Shown piece by piece: positions 34,894-44,149 of a DNA stretch of 64,000 bases (the stretch's first letter is position 1; each line of letters begins with the position of its first letter). The notes beneath the pieces were generated by a model. That model did no database searches. It worked only from the letters and a program-made list of their open reading frames with translations, and was not told the origin of the DNA. The stretch is from Ferrimonas sediminum (GTDB taxonomy: Bacteria > Pseudomonadota > Gammaproteobacteria > Enterobacterales > Shewanellaceae), in contig NZ_FNEM01000005.1 of the NCBI RefSeq assembly GCF_900100175.1, forward strand, positions 143,679-207,678, given 5' to 3'. A program made the translations under genes and the position numbers.

Positions 34894-37842
34894 TTAGAAC
34901 TTAACGATGGTCTGAACATACCAACGGCTGCCCAGTACGTCGTAGGTATAGGTATCCGTGTTACCGTCGATACCGTTGGTGACGTATGGAGGCTCTTCGT
35001 CAAACAGGTTGTCGATACCTGCGGTTACGGTTACGTAATCGTTGATGAAGTAGCTACCGGAGATATCGTGGTACATAACCGCATCGGTGCTGTCACCCAG
35101 CTTAGGATTGCCAGGGTCGGCTTCGAAACGATCCAGGCCTTCCAAGTAACGCATCTGGTAGTTAAAGGACCAGGAGTCACCACGGACAGCGGCGTTGAAG
35201 GAGTGCTTCCACTCAACGTAGGAACCACCAGAGGAGAACACCTGACCAACGTAGTCAAACGGATCGGCACCGGCATAAGGAGTGAAATCGTACTCCAGCA
35301 GGTAGGTGGACTCGTAATCTACGCGCCACTCCAGGCCTGCTGCGTCGAAGTTATAGGCCACGTTGAAATCCAGACCGCTGGTTTGGATGTTGGCAACGTT
35401 TTCCAGAGTGGCGATAACACCGTCAATCTGACCTACCGCGTCGCGGCCGATGTCGCTACAGAAGGTACCGGTACCGTCAACACCACCATTGGCATCGTTA
35501 TAGCAAACATTCACCTTGGTGTTCACATCAACGTTACTGATGGCATCTTCAATCTCGATGTCATAGTAATCGATGGTCATGCTCAGGTTTTCGATGAAGG
35601 TTGGCTCATACACCAGACCTACGGTAAAGGTGTCGGCAGTTTCCGCCTGCAGATCTGGGTTACCCCCCACCTTGGCTCGGGTCTGCTGGTTCTGCTGAGG
35701 CGTACCCGGAGTCACACCGTCGGCAATACAGTTGGCCTTCACCGTTGCATTGGCATCAGCGTTGCTACAAGGATCAGCATAGTTCTCGTAAGAATCCGAC
35801 TGACCACCGAACAGCTCGCTCACGGTAGGCGCACGGAACGCTGTAGAGGCTACGGAGCGCAGCATCAGGCCACCAGCAGTGCGCAGAGTGGCACCAATCT
35901 TGTAGTTGGTGTCGTTGCCGAAGGTGCTGTAATCAGAGTAACGGACGGCGGCTTCCACATCGAAGTTCTCGATGAAGCCGGCATCAGCCACAACAGGAAT
36001 CGCGAATTCAACGAAGGCTTCAGAAACGTCGTAACGACCGGACGTTGGATCCTGAGCGTTACCCGAACCCAAACCGGCAACGGTCAGTGCGTCAGGCTGG
36101 AAACCGGCACTTTCACGACGGTGCTCGATACCCGCAGCGATCCCCACCGCACCAGCTGGCAGTTCGAACGCATCACCGGCGATGTGCGCTTCGATGATCT
36201 CCTGCTGGTTAAAGCCGGTACCCTGATCGGTATAAGCGATGTACTTCACATCGTCAGGCGTCAGCGAACCTTCACCGAAGTAGTTGATACAAGGCGCATC
36301 CGGGCTATTACCGGTACCGTCCGGGCTGACGCCTTCACAGTTATCGGTAACAGACTTAACCACACGATCCATGTTGATGTAGTTGTGAGAGACGTCTTTG
36401 GCATCGTTACGTCCGGCCATGTAAGACACGCCCCACATCCACTCATCGGCCAGGGTACCTTCAAAGCCAACCACGGTACGCCAGGTGTAAACGGTCTGCT
36501 CAAAGATCCGTGGACCCACTTCGGTCATACGACGCAGAGGCCACAGCAGATCCTGACCGGTTACCGCTTCACCGGTTACCGGGTTGATGGTGCCGGCAGT
36601 GATGCCGTCTGGCAGGAAGGTGTAGTTCTGCGCATAAGGGTAGTCCGCAGGCAGGGTCCAGTTATTCAGCGTGTAGTTGATTGGCTGAGGGGCCATCTGC
36701 TGATTGGAGTGACGCCATACGAAGCTGTTCTCGCTGATGAAGCGCAGATCATCGTTAAATTCGTAGGTGCCGTTTACGGAGAAGTTAGCACGCTCTGCCG
36801 GAGTCGACAGATAACTCACTGCCGCGTAGTTGTAACGGTCTGCAGAGGTAAATGGGTGGTAGCCCTTGTCGGAAGAGGAGCCATCACCGCCTGGCTCAAA
36901 CTGCAGCCAAGGCTCGTAGGCGCTAACGCCATCGTCAGACAGGAAACCAATGGCGGTGCCCGCCTGGTCGAAGATCTCGTAGGTGGTGGCATCCGGATCT
37001 TCTGAGTTAGGATCGGTGACCTTGGTATCGCCGATGTAACCGAAGAAGTTACCGTCGGAACCGATGGCCAGGCCTTCGCTGCCATTAACAAACGCGCCCA
37101 TACCGATGGAGTTGGCCGAACCGGCACAGTAGGTACCATCGGCGTTCTCGGCCAGAGGACACTGGGAGAAAGAACGGTCGCCCTGACGAACTTCGCCACG
37201 GTTGTAGTAACCCACGTTAACGACAACGTTACCCTTGTCAAAGTTGGAGCCGAAGGTGGCGCTCAACTCGTACTCATCACCATCGCCTTCGGTAGTTTCA
37301 CCGTACTGGGCGGAGAACTCGAAGCCTTCAAAGTCATTCTTGGTGATAACGTTGATTACACCGGCAATGGCATCAGAACCGTATACAGCCGACGCACCAT
37401 CCTTCAGGACTTCAATGCGCTTCACCATGGAAACAGGGATGTTGTTCAAATCCACGGAGTTGTCGGCACCGGTACCGGAGTTCACGAACCGGCGACCGTT
37501 AACCAGAATCAGGGTACGCTTGGCACCCAGACCACGCAGATCAACAGACAGCTTACCGTCACCGCCGTTGTTTACGGCGGTGGTGATGCCGCCCTGGGCC
37601 GCACTCAACTGTTGCAGTGCGTCAGAAACTTTAACAATACCGGTTGCTTGTAGTTGTTCTGCGGTAATTACGGAAACAGGGCTGGCACCTTCGATGTCGG
37701 CACGCTTAATGCGGGAACCGGTAACCTCAATGCGCTCTACTTCTTCTTCTTCAGCCCAGACAGCCGGAGCAGTCAAGGCTGCAGCGGAAGCACTGGTAAT
37801 CATTGCTAATCGAACAGCTTTTGAAACGATGCTGCTTTGCAT
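34894..37842 (-). CDS. TonB-dependent outer-membrane receptor 4
   Basis: The largest receptor here, 982 residues. I start at ATG 37842 (MQSSIVSKAV), with GGGAG about six bases upstream; a GTG 18 bases earlier overlaps that site. It has a signal peptide ending in APAVWAEE, the VERIEVTGSRIKRADIEGASPVSVI block, a plug with VDLRGLGAKRTLILVNGRRF and IEVLKDGASAVYGSDAIAGVINVI, and a barrel ending WYVQTIVKF. Loops carry several cysteine pairs (CPLAENADGTYC; CEGVSPDGTGNSPDAPC). Plug and loop pattern are closest to receptor 3, suggesting a duplicated and diverged pair. Monocistronic; substrate unknown. Confidence 0.94.
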   Translation of the reverse strand: MQSSIVSKAVRLAMITSASAAALTAPAVWAEEEEVERIEVTGSRIKRADIEGASPVSVITAEQLQATGIVKVSDALQQLSAAQGGITTAVNNGGDGKLSVDLRGLGAKRTLILVNGRRFVNSGTGADNSVDLNNIPVSMVKRIEVLKDGASAVYGSDAIAGVINVITKNDFEGFEFSAQYGETTEGDGDEYELSATFGSNFDKGNVVVNVGYYNRGEVRQGDRSFSQCPLAENADGTYCAGSANSIGMGAFVNGSEGLAIGSDGNFFGYIGDTKVTDPNSEDPDATTYEIFDQAGTAIGFLSDDGVSAYEPWLQFEPGGDGSSSDKGYHPFTSADRYNYAAVSYLSTPAERANFSVNGTYEFNDDLRFISENSFVWRHSNQQMAPQPINYTLNNWTLPADYPYAQNYTFLPDGITAGTINPVTGEAVTGQDLLWPLRRMTEVGPRIFEQTVYTWRTVVGFEGTLADEWMWGVSYMAGRNDAKDVSHNYINMDRVVKSVTDNCEGVSPDGTGNSPDAPCINYFGEGSLTPDDVKYIAYTDQGTGFNQQEIIEAHIAGDAFELPAGAVGIAAGIEHRRESAGFQPDALTVAGLGSGNAQDPTSGRYDVSEAFVEFAIPVVADAGFIENFDVEAAVRYSDYSTFGNDTNYKIGATLRTAGGLMLRSVASTAFRAPTVSELFGGQSDSYENYADPCSNADANATVKANCIADGVTPGTPQQNQQTRAKVGGNPDLQAETADTFTVGLVYEPTFIENLSMTIDYYDIEIEDAISNVDVNTKVNVCYNDANGGVDGTGTFCSDIGRDAVGQIDGVIATLENVANIQTSGLDFNVAYNFDAAGLEWRVDYESTYLLEYDFTPYAGADPFDYVGQVFSSGGSYVEWKHSFNAAVRGDSWSFNYQMRYLEGLDRFEADPGNPKLGDSTDAVMYHDISGSYFINDYVTVTAGIDNLFDEEPPYVTNGIDGNTDTYTYDVLGSRWYVQTIVKF

Positions 37843-38089
37843 GTTTATCTCCCTAGACACATCAATGTGTTTATTGTTTTGTCCGTCACGTCAGTTTTTC
37901 CTATCTGACACTGCGGCTTGGGGCTGGCCCCATTGCAAGCAAGATACTAATCAATGCCGTAACAAATGCGCAACCCCAATGTCACGAGACAGACACAGAA
38001 AGGAGATTCAAAAAGAAGTGAGATCGGGAGAGGGTAGACAAAGGCACCACAAGGGCGCCAAAAAAGCAGAACACAAAACCATTAAAGGC

Positions 38090-38110
38090 AAAAAAAACGC
38101 CACAGGCGTT
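38090..38110 (-). terminator. Orphan intrinsic terminator
   Basis: Minus-strand RNA would fold as AACGCC-TGT-GGCGTT followed by eight T residues. It lies 295 bases beyond the porin stop, downstream of the porin's own terminator, with no coding sequence between. It may end a small RNA or act as a back-up terminator. Confidence 0.7.
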
Positions 38111-38353
38111 CAAATTGATCATTCATAACAATTTCGACACAGAAGTGTTCAAAATTCAATCACCGCCAATTAATGACAACATTTAACAAACAAAAGAAAT
38201 AACAAAAAAATGACATAAACTAGCGAGCAACCAAAGTAAGCATAGTCGACTAATTCACCTATGTATGAAAAGTGGACCGTTTATTTACTACCTCTTGAAT
38301 ACAGCCCAGTCATACTGCTCCTCATTTTTCACAAAACGGCCAGCAATAAGATC

Positions 38354-38382
38354 AAAAAAAGCCACCGCAAGCGGTGGCTTTC
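38354..38382 (-). terminator. Intrinsic terminator after porin gene
   Basis: AAAAGCCACCGC/GCGGTGGCTTT stem, tiny loop, seven-base A-run on the plus strand. Begins 23 bases after the porin stop. Confidence 0.9.
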
Positions 38383-38404
38383 TCTTCTGGAATCCCGTCA
38401 GGGA

Positions 38405-39436
38405 TTACAGGTAGTAACGGATACCGATGGCAAAAGCGTTGTCATCATTGTCATCACCCAGACCCAGTCGGTATTCACCGAAGGTTTCAACGTTGCTGGT
38501 CAGGCTGTAGGCGATACCGGTAACCAGATCCTGCTCGTCGAACTTGCGACCCAGTTCGGCGATCACTTCATCGGACTTCACGAAACGGTAAGAGGTGTAG
38601 ATCTTGGCACTGTTCTCAAAGCCGTAGGAGATGATGCTCTCCAAGCCTTCAGACTCACCTTCGAAGCGGTAGCCCGCTTCAACGTTGTCACCTTGCATGT
38701 AGGCAACCGCGCCGTAGAAACCTTTGCCCCAGGTGCCGTAGCTGGCAGAAACGATGGTCGCTTCGATGCTTTCGCCATCAGCCAGTTGCACGCTGCTGCT
38801 GGCATCGAAAGTGCCGTCAACGTCACCGCCGTAGTAGGCTGCGCCCAGAGTGAACTGACCCACAGCGTAAACCAGGCTGCCGCCCATGCGGTCATCCAGT
38901 CCACCGTTGGCACCCTGCCACTGCAGACCCAGGGTCAGGTCGCCGGCATCGCCCAGGCTCAGAGTGTTATGGTACTGCAGCGCCTTGTCGGCACGACCCA
39001 GGCCGGACTCGCCGCCGTCTTTACCAAAGGAGTATACACCCAGGTGATCGGCCCAGAAGGAGTATGGGTAATCAGTAACAACGGCCACATCGTAGTAGGT
39101 AGACCATTGCTTACCGGCAGACACACGACCGTAGTCTTCGTGGGAAACACCGATGTAACCCAGACGGTTAGTGAAAGTTTCGCCGCTGGAATCCATGTTC
39201 AGGGCGCTTTCTACTTTGGAGTCCAGCTTGTAGCCGTTGCCCAGATCGCGATCAAAAGCTAGGTTAATGCGAGGCATGTTATCGTTAATTTGCGCATCAC
39301 CGGATTTGTCATCCAGTTGAATGGTCAGGTGACCACCCATGGAAACGGAGTTAACACCGTCGTTATACAACTCAACGGCTTGAGCCTGAGCGGCCAATAA
39401 CGCTGGAACAGCAACTGCAAGAAGTGACTTTTTCAT
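38405..39436 (-). CDS. Gram-negative general porin (OmpC/OmpF-like)
   Basis: A 343-residue outer-membrane porin. Signal peptide KKSLLAVAVPALLAAQAQA, then the classic porin start VELYNDGVNSVSMGGHL. The constriction-loop region contains SHEDYGRVSAGKQWSTYYDVA near residue 100, and later strands show YGTWGKGFYGAVAYM and a terminal AIGIRYYL (aromatic then Leu, near the usual terminal Phe). Acidic overall, as expected for a marine porin. It should form a trimeric diffusion channel for small solutes. The terminal residue being Leu instead of Phe is a little unusual, although the Tyr-Tyr before it is normal. Monocistronic with its own terminator. Confidence 0.92.
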   Translation of the reverse strand: MKKSLLAVAVPALLAAQAQAVELYNDGVNSVSMGGHLTIQLDDKSGDAQINDNMPRINLAFDRDLGNGYKLDSKVESALNMDSSGETFTNRLGYIGVSHEDYGRVSAGKQWSTYYDVAVVTDYPYSFWADHLGVYSFGKDGGESGLGRADKALQYHNTLSLGDAGDLTLGLQWQGANGGLDDRMGGSLVYAVGQFTLGAAYYGGDVDGTFDASSSVQLADGESIEATIVSASYGTWGKGFYGAVAYMQGDNVEAGYRFEGESEGLESIISYGFENSAKIYTSYRFVKSDEVIAELGRKFDEQDLVTGIAYSLTSNVETFGEYRLGLGDDNDDNAFAIGIRYYL

Positions 39437-39663
39437 CTACCTAACCTTTGTGTGTCTGATTCTTAATATGTCTCCCAATCCGTAGCGAGCATCGTTCATC
39501 CAGTGAAGGCAGACGAGACTAGCAAGAATTTCTCAAAGCACATATAGATCAAGCTCACACTTTTGGCGGCCAGATTGAATTTATCTGTCTTTTACACCTC
39601 CAAATCACAAACTTTATCACTATAGCCGCACAAGTTTTACAACACATTAACTATTGACCCGGT

Positions 39664-41991
39664 TTAAAACAGCCCCATCTGTCCCATAATTAACCGCTCC
39701 AATGTCGTTGGTGGCGTTAAATGCGCCAATATCGGTTCGACAATGGGCTGGATCTGTTTTTCCAGATAATGGCCGTAATCCGGTGTAAATACGCCCCCCT
39801 CTGCGGGTTCTGCGCCCTGAGGAGTCATGATGTAGGCAATCTGACTGCCCTTGCGATAACGAGCCCGCCCAGCCAGTTGATTCGCCTTTTCGGCGGCAAT
39901 GACGTGCGGCCCCCTGGAACGATAACTTTCCAGCGGCTGTCGGAGTCGCTTTCGATACACCAGCAGGTCGTCACACTCCCCGGCCATCAATGCCTCAACC
40001 TGCTGTCGAATCAGCGCCTCCACCGGCTTGCCTTCAAACCAGCTTTGATAGAGCCGTTGCTGGAACTGGCGAGCCAGCGGCGTCCAGTCGCTGCGCACGG
40101 TCTCCATCCCCTTAAACGTCAGCCTAAGCGCGTCGCCCTCCATTACCCCACCGACGTAGCGCTTCTTCGAGCCGGTTTCGGCGCCCCTCAATGTTGGCAT
40201 AAAGAAGTGGTCAAACAGGGTTTCAAACTCCAGCTCCAGCACACTCTCCAGCCCGGACTCCTGCTTCAGCTTCTGCTGCCAGCGCCGGTTAATGGTGGCC
40301 ACCAACCCGACACCTATCTCATTGGCTTGCTCCCGCGTGCGCCACTGGCCCACATGAACAAAGGTGGAGTCCGTATCCCCATAGATCACCTCATAGCCCG
40401 CTTCCTCAATCCAGGCTCGGGTGGTTTTCATGATGTCATGGCCCCGCATGGTGATGGAGCTGGCAAGCTTGGGGTCGTGGAAGCGGCAACCCGCCGCCCC
40501 CAATACGCCATAGAAGGAGTTCATCAAAATCTTAATGGCCTGGGACAATGGCTTGTCGTTATTGGCTTTAGCCAACTCCCTCTGCTGCCACAAGGTTTCG
40601 ATGATGGCCGGTAACCGGTGCTGACGCCGATGAAAAAATGCACCACGATAACCCTCCAGACGATCCTCGTCCGTCGCAGACTCCGCCGCTGCCATCCCCA
40701 TGGGATCAATCAGAAAAGTACGAATAATGCTGGGGTACAGGCTTTTAAAGTCCAGCACCAACACATTTCGATACCGCCCCGGTACCGAGTCCATCACATA
40801 GCCCCCCGGGCTGGGAGCAATCTCGGCATCGGTCAGATCCGGCGCCACGTAGCCGGCGCGGTGCAACTCGGGCAGATAGAGGTTATTGAACGCCGCGACC
40901 GAACCGCCGAGCCTGTCCATCTCCAGCCCGGTCAATTGGGCCCGGCTACAGGCAAACGCCAGCAGATCCAGTTTGTCGAAAATTCGCCACACCAACTCAC
41001 AGTCCATCAGATTGTAGTGAGCCAGCGCGAGCGGATCGTGGACAAAGTTATGCTCAATCTCGGCCATGCGGTTGCCGCTGTCCTGACACGCCTTGCCCTC
41101 CCCCAGTAGCAGCCGGGCCACATTATCCAGAGCGTAACTGTCATAGTGGTAAAACGCCGCCTTCAACCAGTCGATGCCATCGAGCACCACTCGCCCTTCT
41201 AGGCCGTAGCCGCGCCCTGGCCCGGCATCCTGTTGCCACTTGGGTTCGGTCTGGCCCCGCCCCAGCGTCAGTGGTATCCCATGGTGCCCGGCCCGGTTTT
41301 GCAACAACTTGAGGTCAAAGCCCACCACATTCCAGCCGATGATGACATCGGGATCGTGACGCTCAAACCAGCGCAGCAACTCCCTCAGCAATTCCGCCTC
41401 ATCCTCACACCAGGAGAGATACGTCGGCGCCCCGGGCCGGGGAGCCCCCCGCATCAATACCCGCTTGTCACTGTCGGCGTACAAGCCTATGGAGTACAGC
41501 TCGCCGTCACGGGAGCACTCCAGATCCAGGGACACCACTTTCAGGCTGGGCCGCCACTGCAGCGGCCGAATCTGAACTCCCTGCGGCCCCTGTTTCCACT
41601 CCAGCGCGGCGGTGACCCGGCGCTCCATCAAAAATCGGTCACAGCTGCGTACGTCACTCTCCAGCAGCGGAATTGCCCGGCTGGCACAGTATTTCTGCAA
41701 CTGCCGCCACAGCTTCAGGGAATAACAGTAGAGGGCGCACTGGGGTTGATCGTCAAAACTGGTCAGTTCAATGGCGGTCAACGACCACTGGCTGGTCGGC
41801 CAGGGAGCCAACCACTGGCGTAATGCCGCTTGCTGGTGCTGAGGCACAAACCCCAGAAAGCCCTGCCCGGCCACCTCCAGCCTGTAAGGCCCGAAATCGG
41901 TCGCCAGCCAGTAAACCAGAGACAGGCCGCCGGGGCCGCTGTGCTGATGGCGGCTTAATAACCAGCCACGGGAAGGGATTGAATCGGTCAT
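39664..41991 (-). CDS. polB: DNA polymerase II
   Basis: A 775-residue family B polymerase, close to E. coli PolB (783). Exonuclease motifs: VVSLDLECS (acidic pair at about 156/158), IIGWNVVGFDLKLL (about 218-230) and HYNLMDCELVW (about 325-335). Polymerase motifs: LDFKSLYPSII (about 413-423), KILMNSFYGVLG (about 487-498) and IYGDTDSTFVH (about 536-546). All catalytic residues are present, so it should be active in replication restart and translesion repair. It is divergent from dinG; 63 bases separate their starts, with a LexA-box-like site 22 bases upstream of this start, which fits the known SOS regulation of polB. No strong ribosome-binding site is seen. Confidence 0.97.
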   Translation of the reverse strand: MTDSIPSRGWLLSRHQHSGPGGLSLVYWLATDFGPYRLEVAGQGFLGFVPQHQQAALRQWLAPWPTSQWSLTAIELTSFDDQPQCALYCYSLKLWRQLQKYCASRAIPLLESDVRSCDRFLMERRVTAALEWKQGPQGVQIRPLQWRPSLKVVSLDLECSRDGELYSIGLYADSDKRVLMRGAPRPGAPTYLSWCEDEAELLRELLRWFERHDPDVIIGWNVVGFDLKLLQNRAGHHGIPLTLGRGQTEPKWQQDAGPGRGYGLEGRVVLDGIDWLKAAFYHYDSYALDNVARLLLGEGKACQDSGNRMAEIEHNFVHDPLALAHYNLMDCELVWRIFDKLDLLAFACSRAQLTGLEMDRLGGSVAAFNNLYLPELHRAGYVAPDLTDAEIAPSPGGYVMDSVPGRYRNVLVLDFKSLYPSIIRTFLIDPMGMAAAESATDEDRLEGYRGAFFHRRQHRLPAIIETLWQQRELAKANNDKPLSQAIKILMNSFYGVLGAAGCRFHDPKLASSITMRGHDIMKTTRAWIEEAGYEVIYGDTDSTFVHVGQWRTREQANEIGVGLVATINRRWQQKLKQESGLESVLELEFETLFDHFFMPTLRGAETGSKKRYVGGVMEGDALRLTFKGMETVRSDWTPLARQFQQRLYQSWFEGKPVEALIRQQVEALMAGECDDLLVYRKRLRQPLESYRSRGPHVIAAEKANQLAGRARYRKGSQIAYIMTPQGAEPAEGGVFTPDYGHYLEKQIQPIVEPILAHLTPPTTLERLIMGQMGLF

Positions 41992-42012
41992 GCAGGCATT
42001 CTGACGTAAACA

Positions 42013-42028
42013 CTGGTATTATGTACAG
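42013..42028. promoter_or_regulatory. Probable LexA (SOS) box between polB and dinG
   Basis: CTGGTATTATGTACAG has the LexA signature CTG-N10-CAG with an AT-rich centre. It is the only such match in the 63-base gap between two genes that are both SOS-controlled in E. coli. It overlaps -10-like hexamers in both directions (TATTAT plus strand; CATAAT minus strand), so one LexA dimer could repress both genes. Confidence 0.8.
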
Positions 42029-42054
42029 CTGACTTTCCCCATTAAAGCCGCAGC

Positions 42055-44142
42055 ATGCTCAGTGACAAAACCAAAAAAATGACCCGCCAGGCCTACAACG
42101 GCATTGCGGAAGCGATCCCCAACTTCGTGCGTCGCAAGGAACAGAATTTCCTGATCGCCGAGATCGCCAAAACCCTGGCCGGTGAGTACGAAAAGTCGCG
42201 CCGCATCATGGTGGTGCAGGCGGGCACGGGTACCGGTAAGTCACTGGCCTACTGTCTGGGGGCCATTCCTCAGGCGCTGGCGTCCGGCAATAAGGTCTGC
42301 ATCGCCACCGCTACCGTCGCCCTGCAAGAGCAGCTGATGCACAAAGATCTGCCGTTGGTGCAGCGCCACAGTGGCATGACGTTTAAATTTGGCCTGGCCA
42401 AAGGGCGCCAACGCTACGTCTGTTTGTCCAAACTGGAGTTGCTCGCCGGAGAGGCTGGAGATAATGAACAGGGACAACAGGCACTGTGGGAAAGCAAACC
42501 GGCCAGCGCCGACATCGCCCTGCTGAAACGACTGCATCAGGCCTACCACACTGGCAAATGGAACGGCGAGGTGGACAGCGTTCCGGAGCCGGTGGCGGAT
42601 TACCTGTGGCAACAGATTGGCTCCGACAAGCACAGCTGCAATAAGCAATTGGCCGCCCACCGGGATTGCCCGTTTCACAAAAGCCGTGACGACATGGACA
42701 GCTGGGACGTGTTGATTGTCAACCACAGCCTGCTGCTGGCGGATCTCGAACTGGGGGGCGGCAAGATTCTGCCCGACCCCGACAGCATGTACTACATCAT
42801 CGATGAGGCCCACCACCTGCCTCAGGTCACCCGGGACTTCTCCGCCGCCAGCGCTAACATGAAAAGCACCGCCGACTGGCTGGGCAAATTGGAAAAGTCC
42901 GCCCACAAACTGGCCCGGGAGCTGCGCAGCGATCGTGCGACCAACCAGGCCACCGAACTCACCAGCGACATCGAGGCCATTGGTGACGGCCTTGGTCAGG
43001 TGGTGGATTTCTGTGAAGCCAATCCGGCCATCTTCGACAACCCGGAACTCAGGCACCGTTTCGAAGGCGGCGAACTGCCGCCGGTACTGATCACCCTGGC
43101 GGACAACCTTAAGCTAGCCACCAATCAGGCCCTGAAACGCCTGACCAAGCTGCAGCAGCAGCTGATGGAATCGGTCAAAGACGGCGAGATCAAAGGCTGG
43201 CAGGCTGAACCCCTGGTGGCCGACATCGGCTTTCATCTGCAACGCCTGGAGGGACTGTCGCAGCTGTGGCTTATGATGGCCCGTGAAACCCCCAGCAGCG
43301 GCGCACCGCTGGCCCGCTGGATAGAGCGGGTGGAGTATCAGCAACGCGCCGACTACCTGGTGTGCACCTCCCCCATTGAGATCGGCTTTATGCTGGAGGA
43401 GATGCTGTGGAGCAAGGCCGCCGGCGTCGCCCTGTTATCGGCTACGCTGATGGCCCTGGGCAGTTTCGATCACTATCGCCATCAGGTGGGGCTGCGCAAC
43501 AACGACGGCACCCGCTACACCGCCCTGCCCTCCCCCTTCGATTACCAGCAGAGCGCCACCCTGTTTCTGCCCAAAGTCAGCGTGGAGCCCAGCGACGACC
43601 GCTTTGGTGACATGCTGATAAAAACCATCCCCGAACTGCTGGAGGAGCAAACCGCCAGTTTGGTGCTGTTTACCTCCTACCGGCAGATGGAAGCGGTGGC
43701 GGACACCCTGAGGATGCACAAGAAACTGCCGATCCTGGTACAGGGTGAAAAAGCCCGTTCCGAGCTGATCGCCGAACACCGACAGCGCGTCGATGACGGC
43801 AAGGTCTCCATCCTGTTTGGCACCAGCAGTTTTTCCGAGGGTCTGGATCTGCCCGGTGAGTACCTCACCAACCTGATCATCACCCGCTTGCCGTTTGCGG
43901 TCCCCACGTCACCGGTGGAACAGGCCCACGCGGAGTACATCAAATCCAAAGGCGGCAACCCTTTTTTGCAACTGGCAGTTCCCGATGCGGCCAAAAAACT
44001 GGTACAGTCCTGCGGTCGTCTGCTTCGAAACGAAACCGACTACGGCAGAATCTCCATTCTGGATCGGCGCCTGGTTACCAAGCGCTACGGCAGCTCACTG
44101 CTGGACTCCCTGCCCCCCTACCGTCGCCATATAGAATATTGA
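42055..44142 (+). CDS. dinG: ATP-dependent DNA helicase DinG
   Basis: A 695-residue XPD-like superfamily 2 helicase. Walker A AGTGTGKS lies at about 56-63, the DEAH box (IIDEAHHLP) at about 248-256, and the C-terminal helicase motifs include LFGTSSFSEGLDLPG near 583 and the QSCGRLLRNETDYG motif VI near 648. Fe-S cysteines expected for DinG are partly visible: C123 (RYVC), C195 (HSC) and C205 (DCPF). The fourth, expected five residues after C195, is an alanine (A200), with histidines nearby. DinG unwinds R-loops, D-loops and G-quadruplexes and is SOS-induced; the LexA-like box lies 27 bases upstream. The start has no strong ribosome-binding site. Confidence 0.94.
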   Translation: MLSDKTKKMTRQAYNGIAEAIPNFVRRKEQNFLIAEIAKTLAGEYEKSRRIMVVQAGTGTGKSLAYCLGAIPQALASGNKVCIATATVALQEQLMHKDLPLVQRHSGMTFKFGLAKGRQRYVCLSKLELLAGEAGDNEQGQQALWESKPASADIALLKRLHQAYHTGKWNGEVDSVPEPVADYLWQQIGSDKHSCNKQLAAHRDCPFHKSRDDMDSWDVLIVNHSLLLADLELGGGKILPDPDSMYYIIDEAHHLPQVTRDFSAASANMKSTADWLGKLEKSAHKLARELRSDRATNQATELTSDIEAIGDGLGQVVDFCEANPAIFDNPELRHRFEGGELPPVLITLADNLKLATNQALKRLTKLQQQLMESVKDGEIKGWQAEPLVADIGFHLQRLEGLSQLWLMMARETPSSGAPLARWIERVEYQQRADYLVCTSPIEIGFMLEEMLWSKAAGVALLSATLMALGSFDHYRHQVGLRNNDGTRYTALPSPFDYQQSATLFLPKVSVEPSDDRFGDMLIKTIPELLEEQTASLVLFTSYRQMEAVADTLRMHKKLPILVQGEKARSELIAEHRQRVDDGKVSILFGTSSFSEGLDLPGEYLTNLIITRLPFAVPTSPVEQAHAEYIKSKGGNPFLQLAVPDAAKKLVQSCGRLLRNETDYGRISILDRRLVTKRYGSSLLDSLPPYRRHIEY

Positions 44143-44149
44143 TAGCCAA

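Larger units (their letters stand above)
37843..38404. other. Non-coding interval between receptor 4 and porin
   Basis: A 562-base gap with two minus-strand intrinsic terminators: one directly after the porin (38354-38382) and a second, unexplained one at 38090-38110. The 240 bases between them are AT-rich and could hold a small RNA. The plus-strand frames here are not credible genes. Confidence 0.7.

Noticed and set aside
34813-37005. 730-codon plus-strand frame antisense to receptor 4
   Set aside because: Shadow of a TonB-dependent receptor with a complete signal peptide, plug and barrel.
39543-39562. CRP-like half site upstream of the porin (TGTGAGCTTGATCTAT on the minus strand)
   Set aside because: Only one half matches the consensus well; too weak to call.
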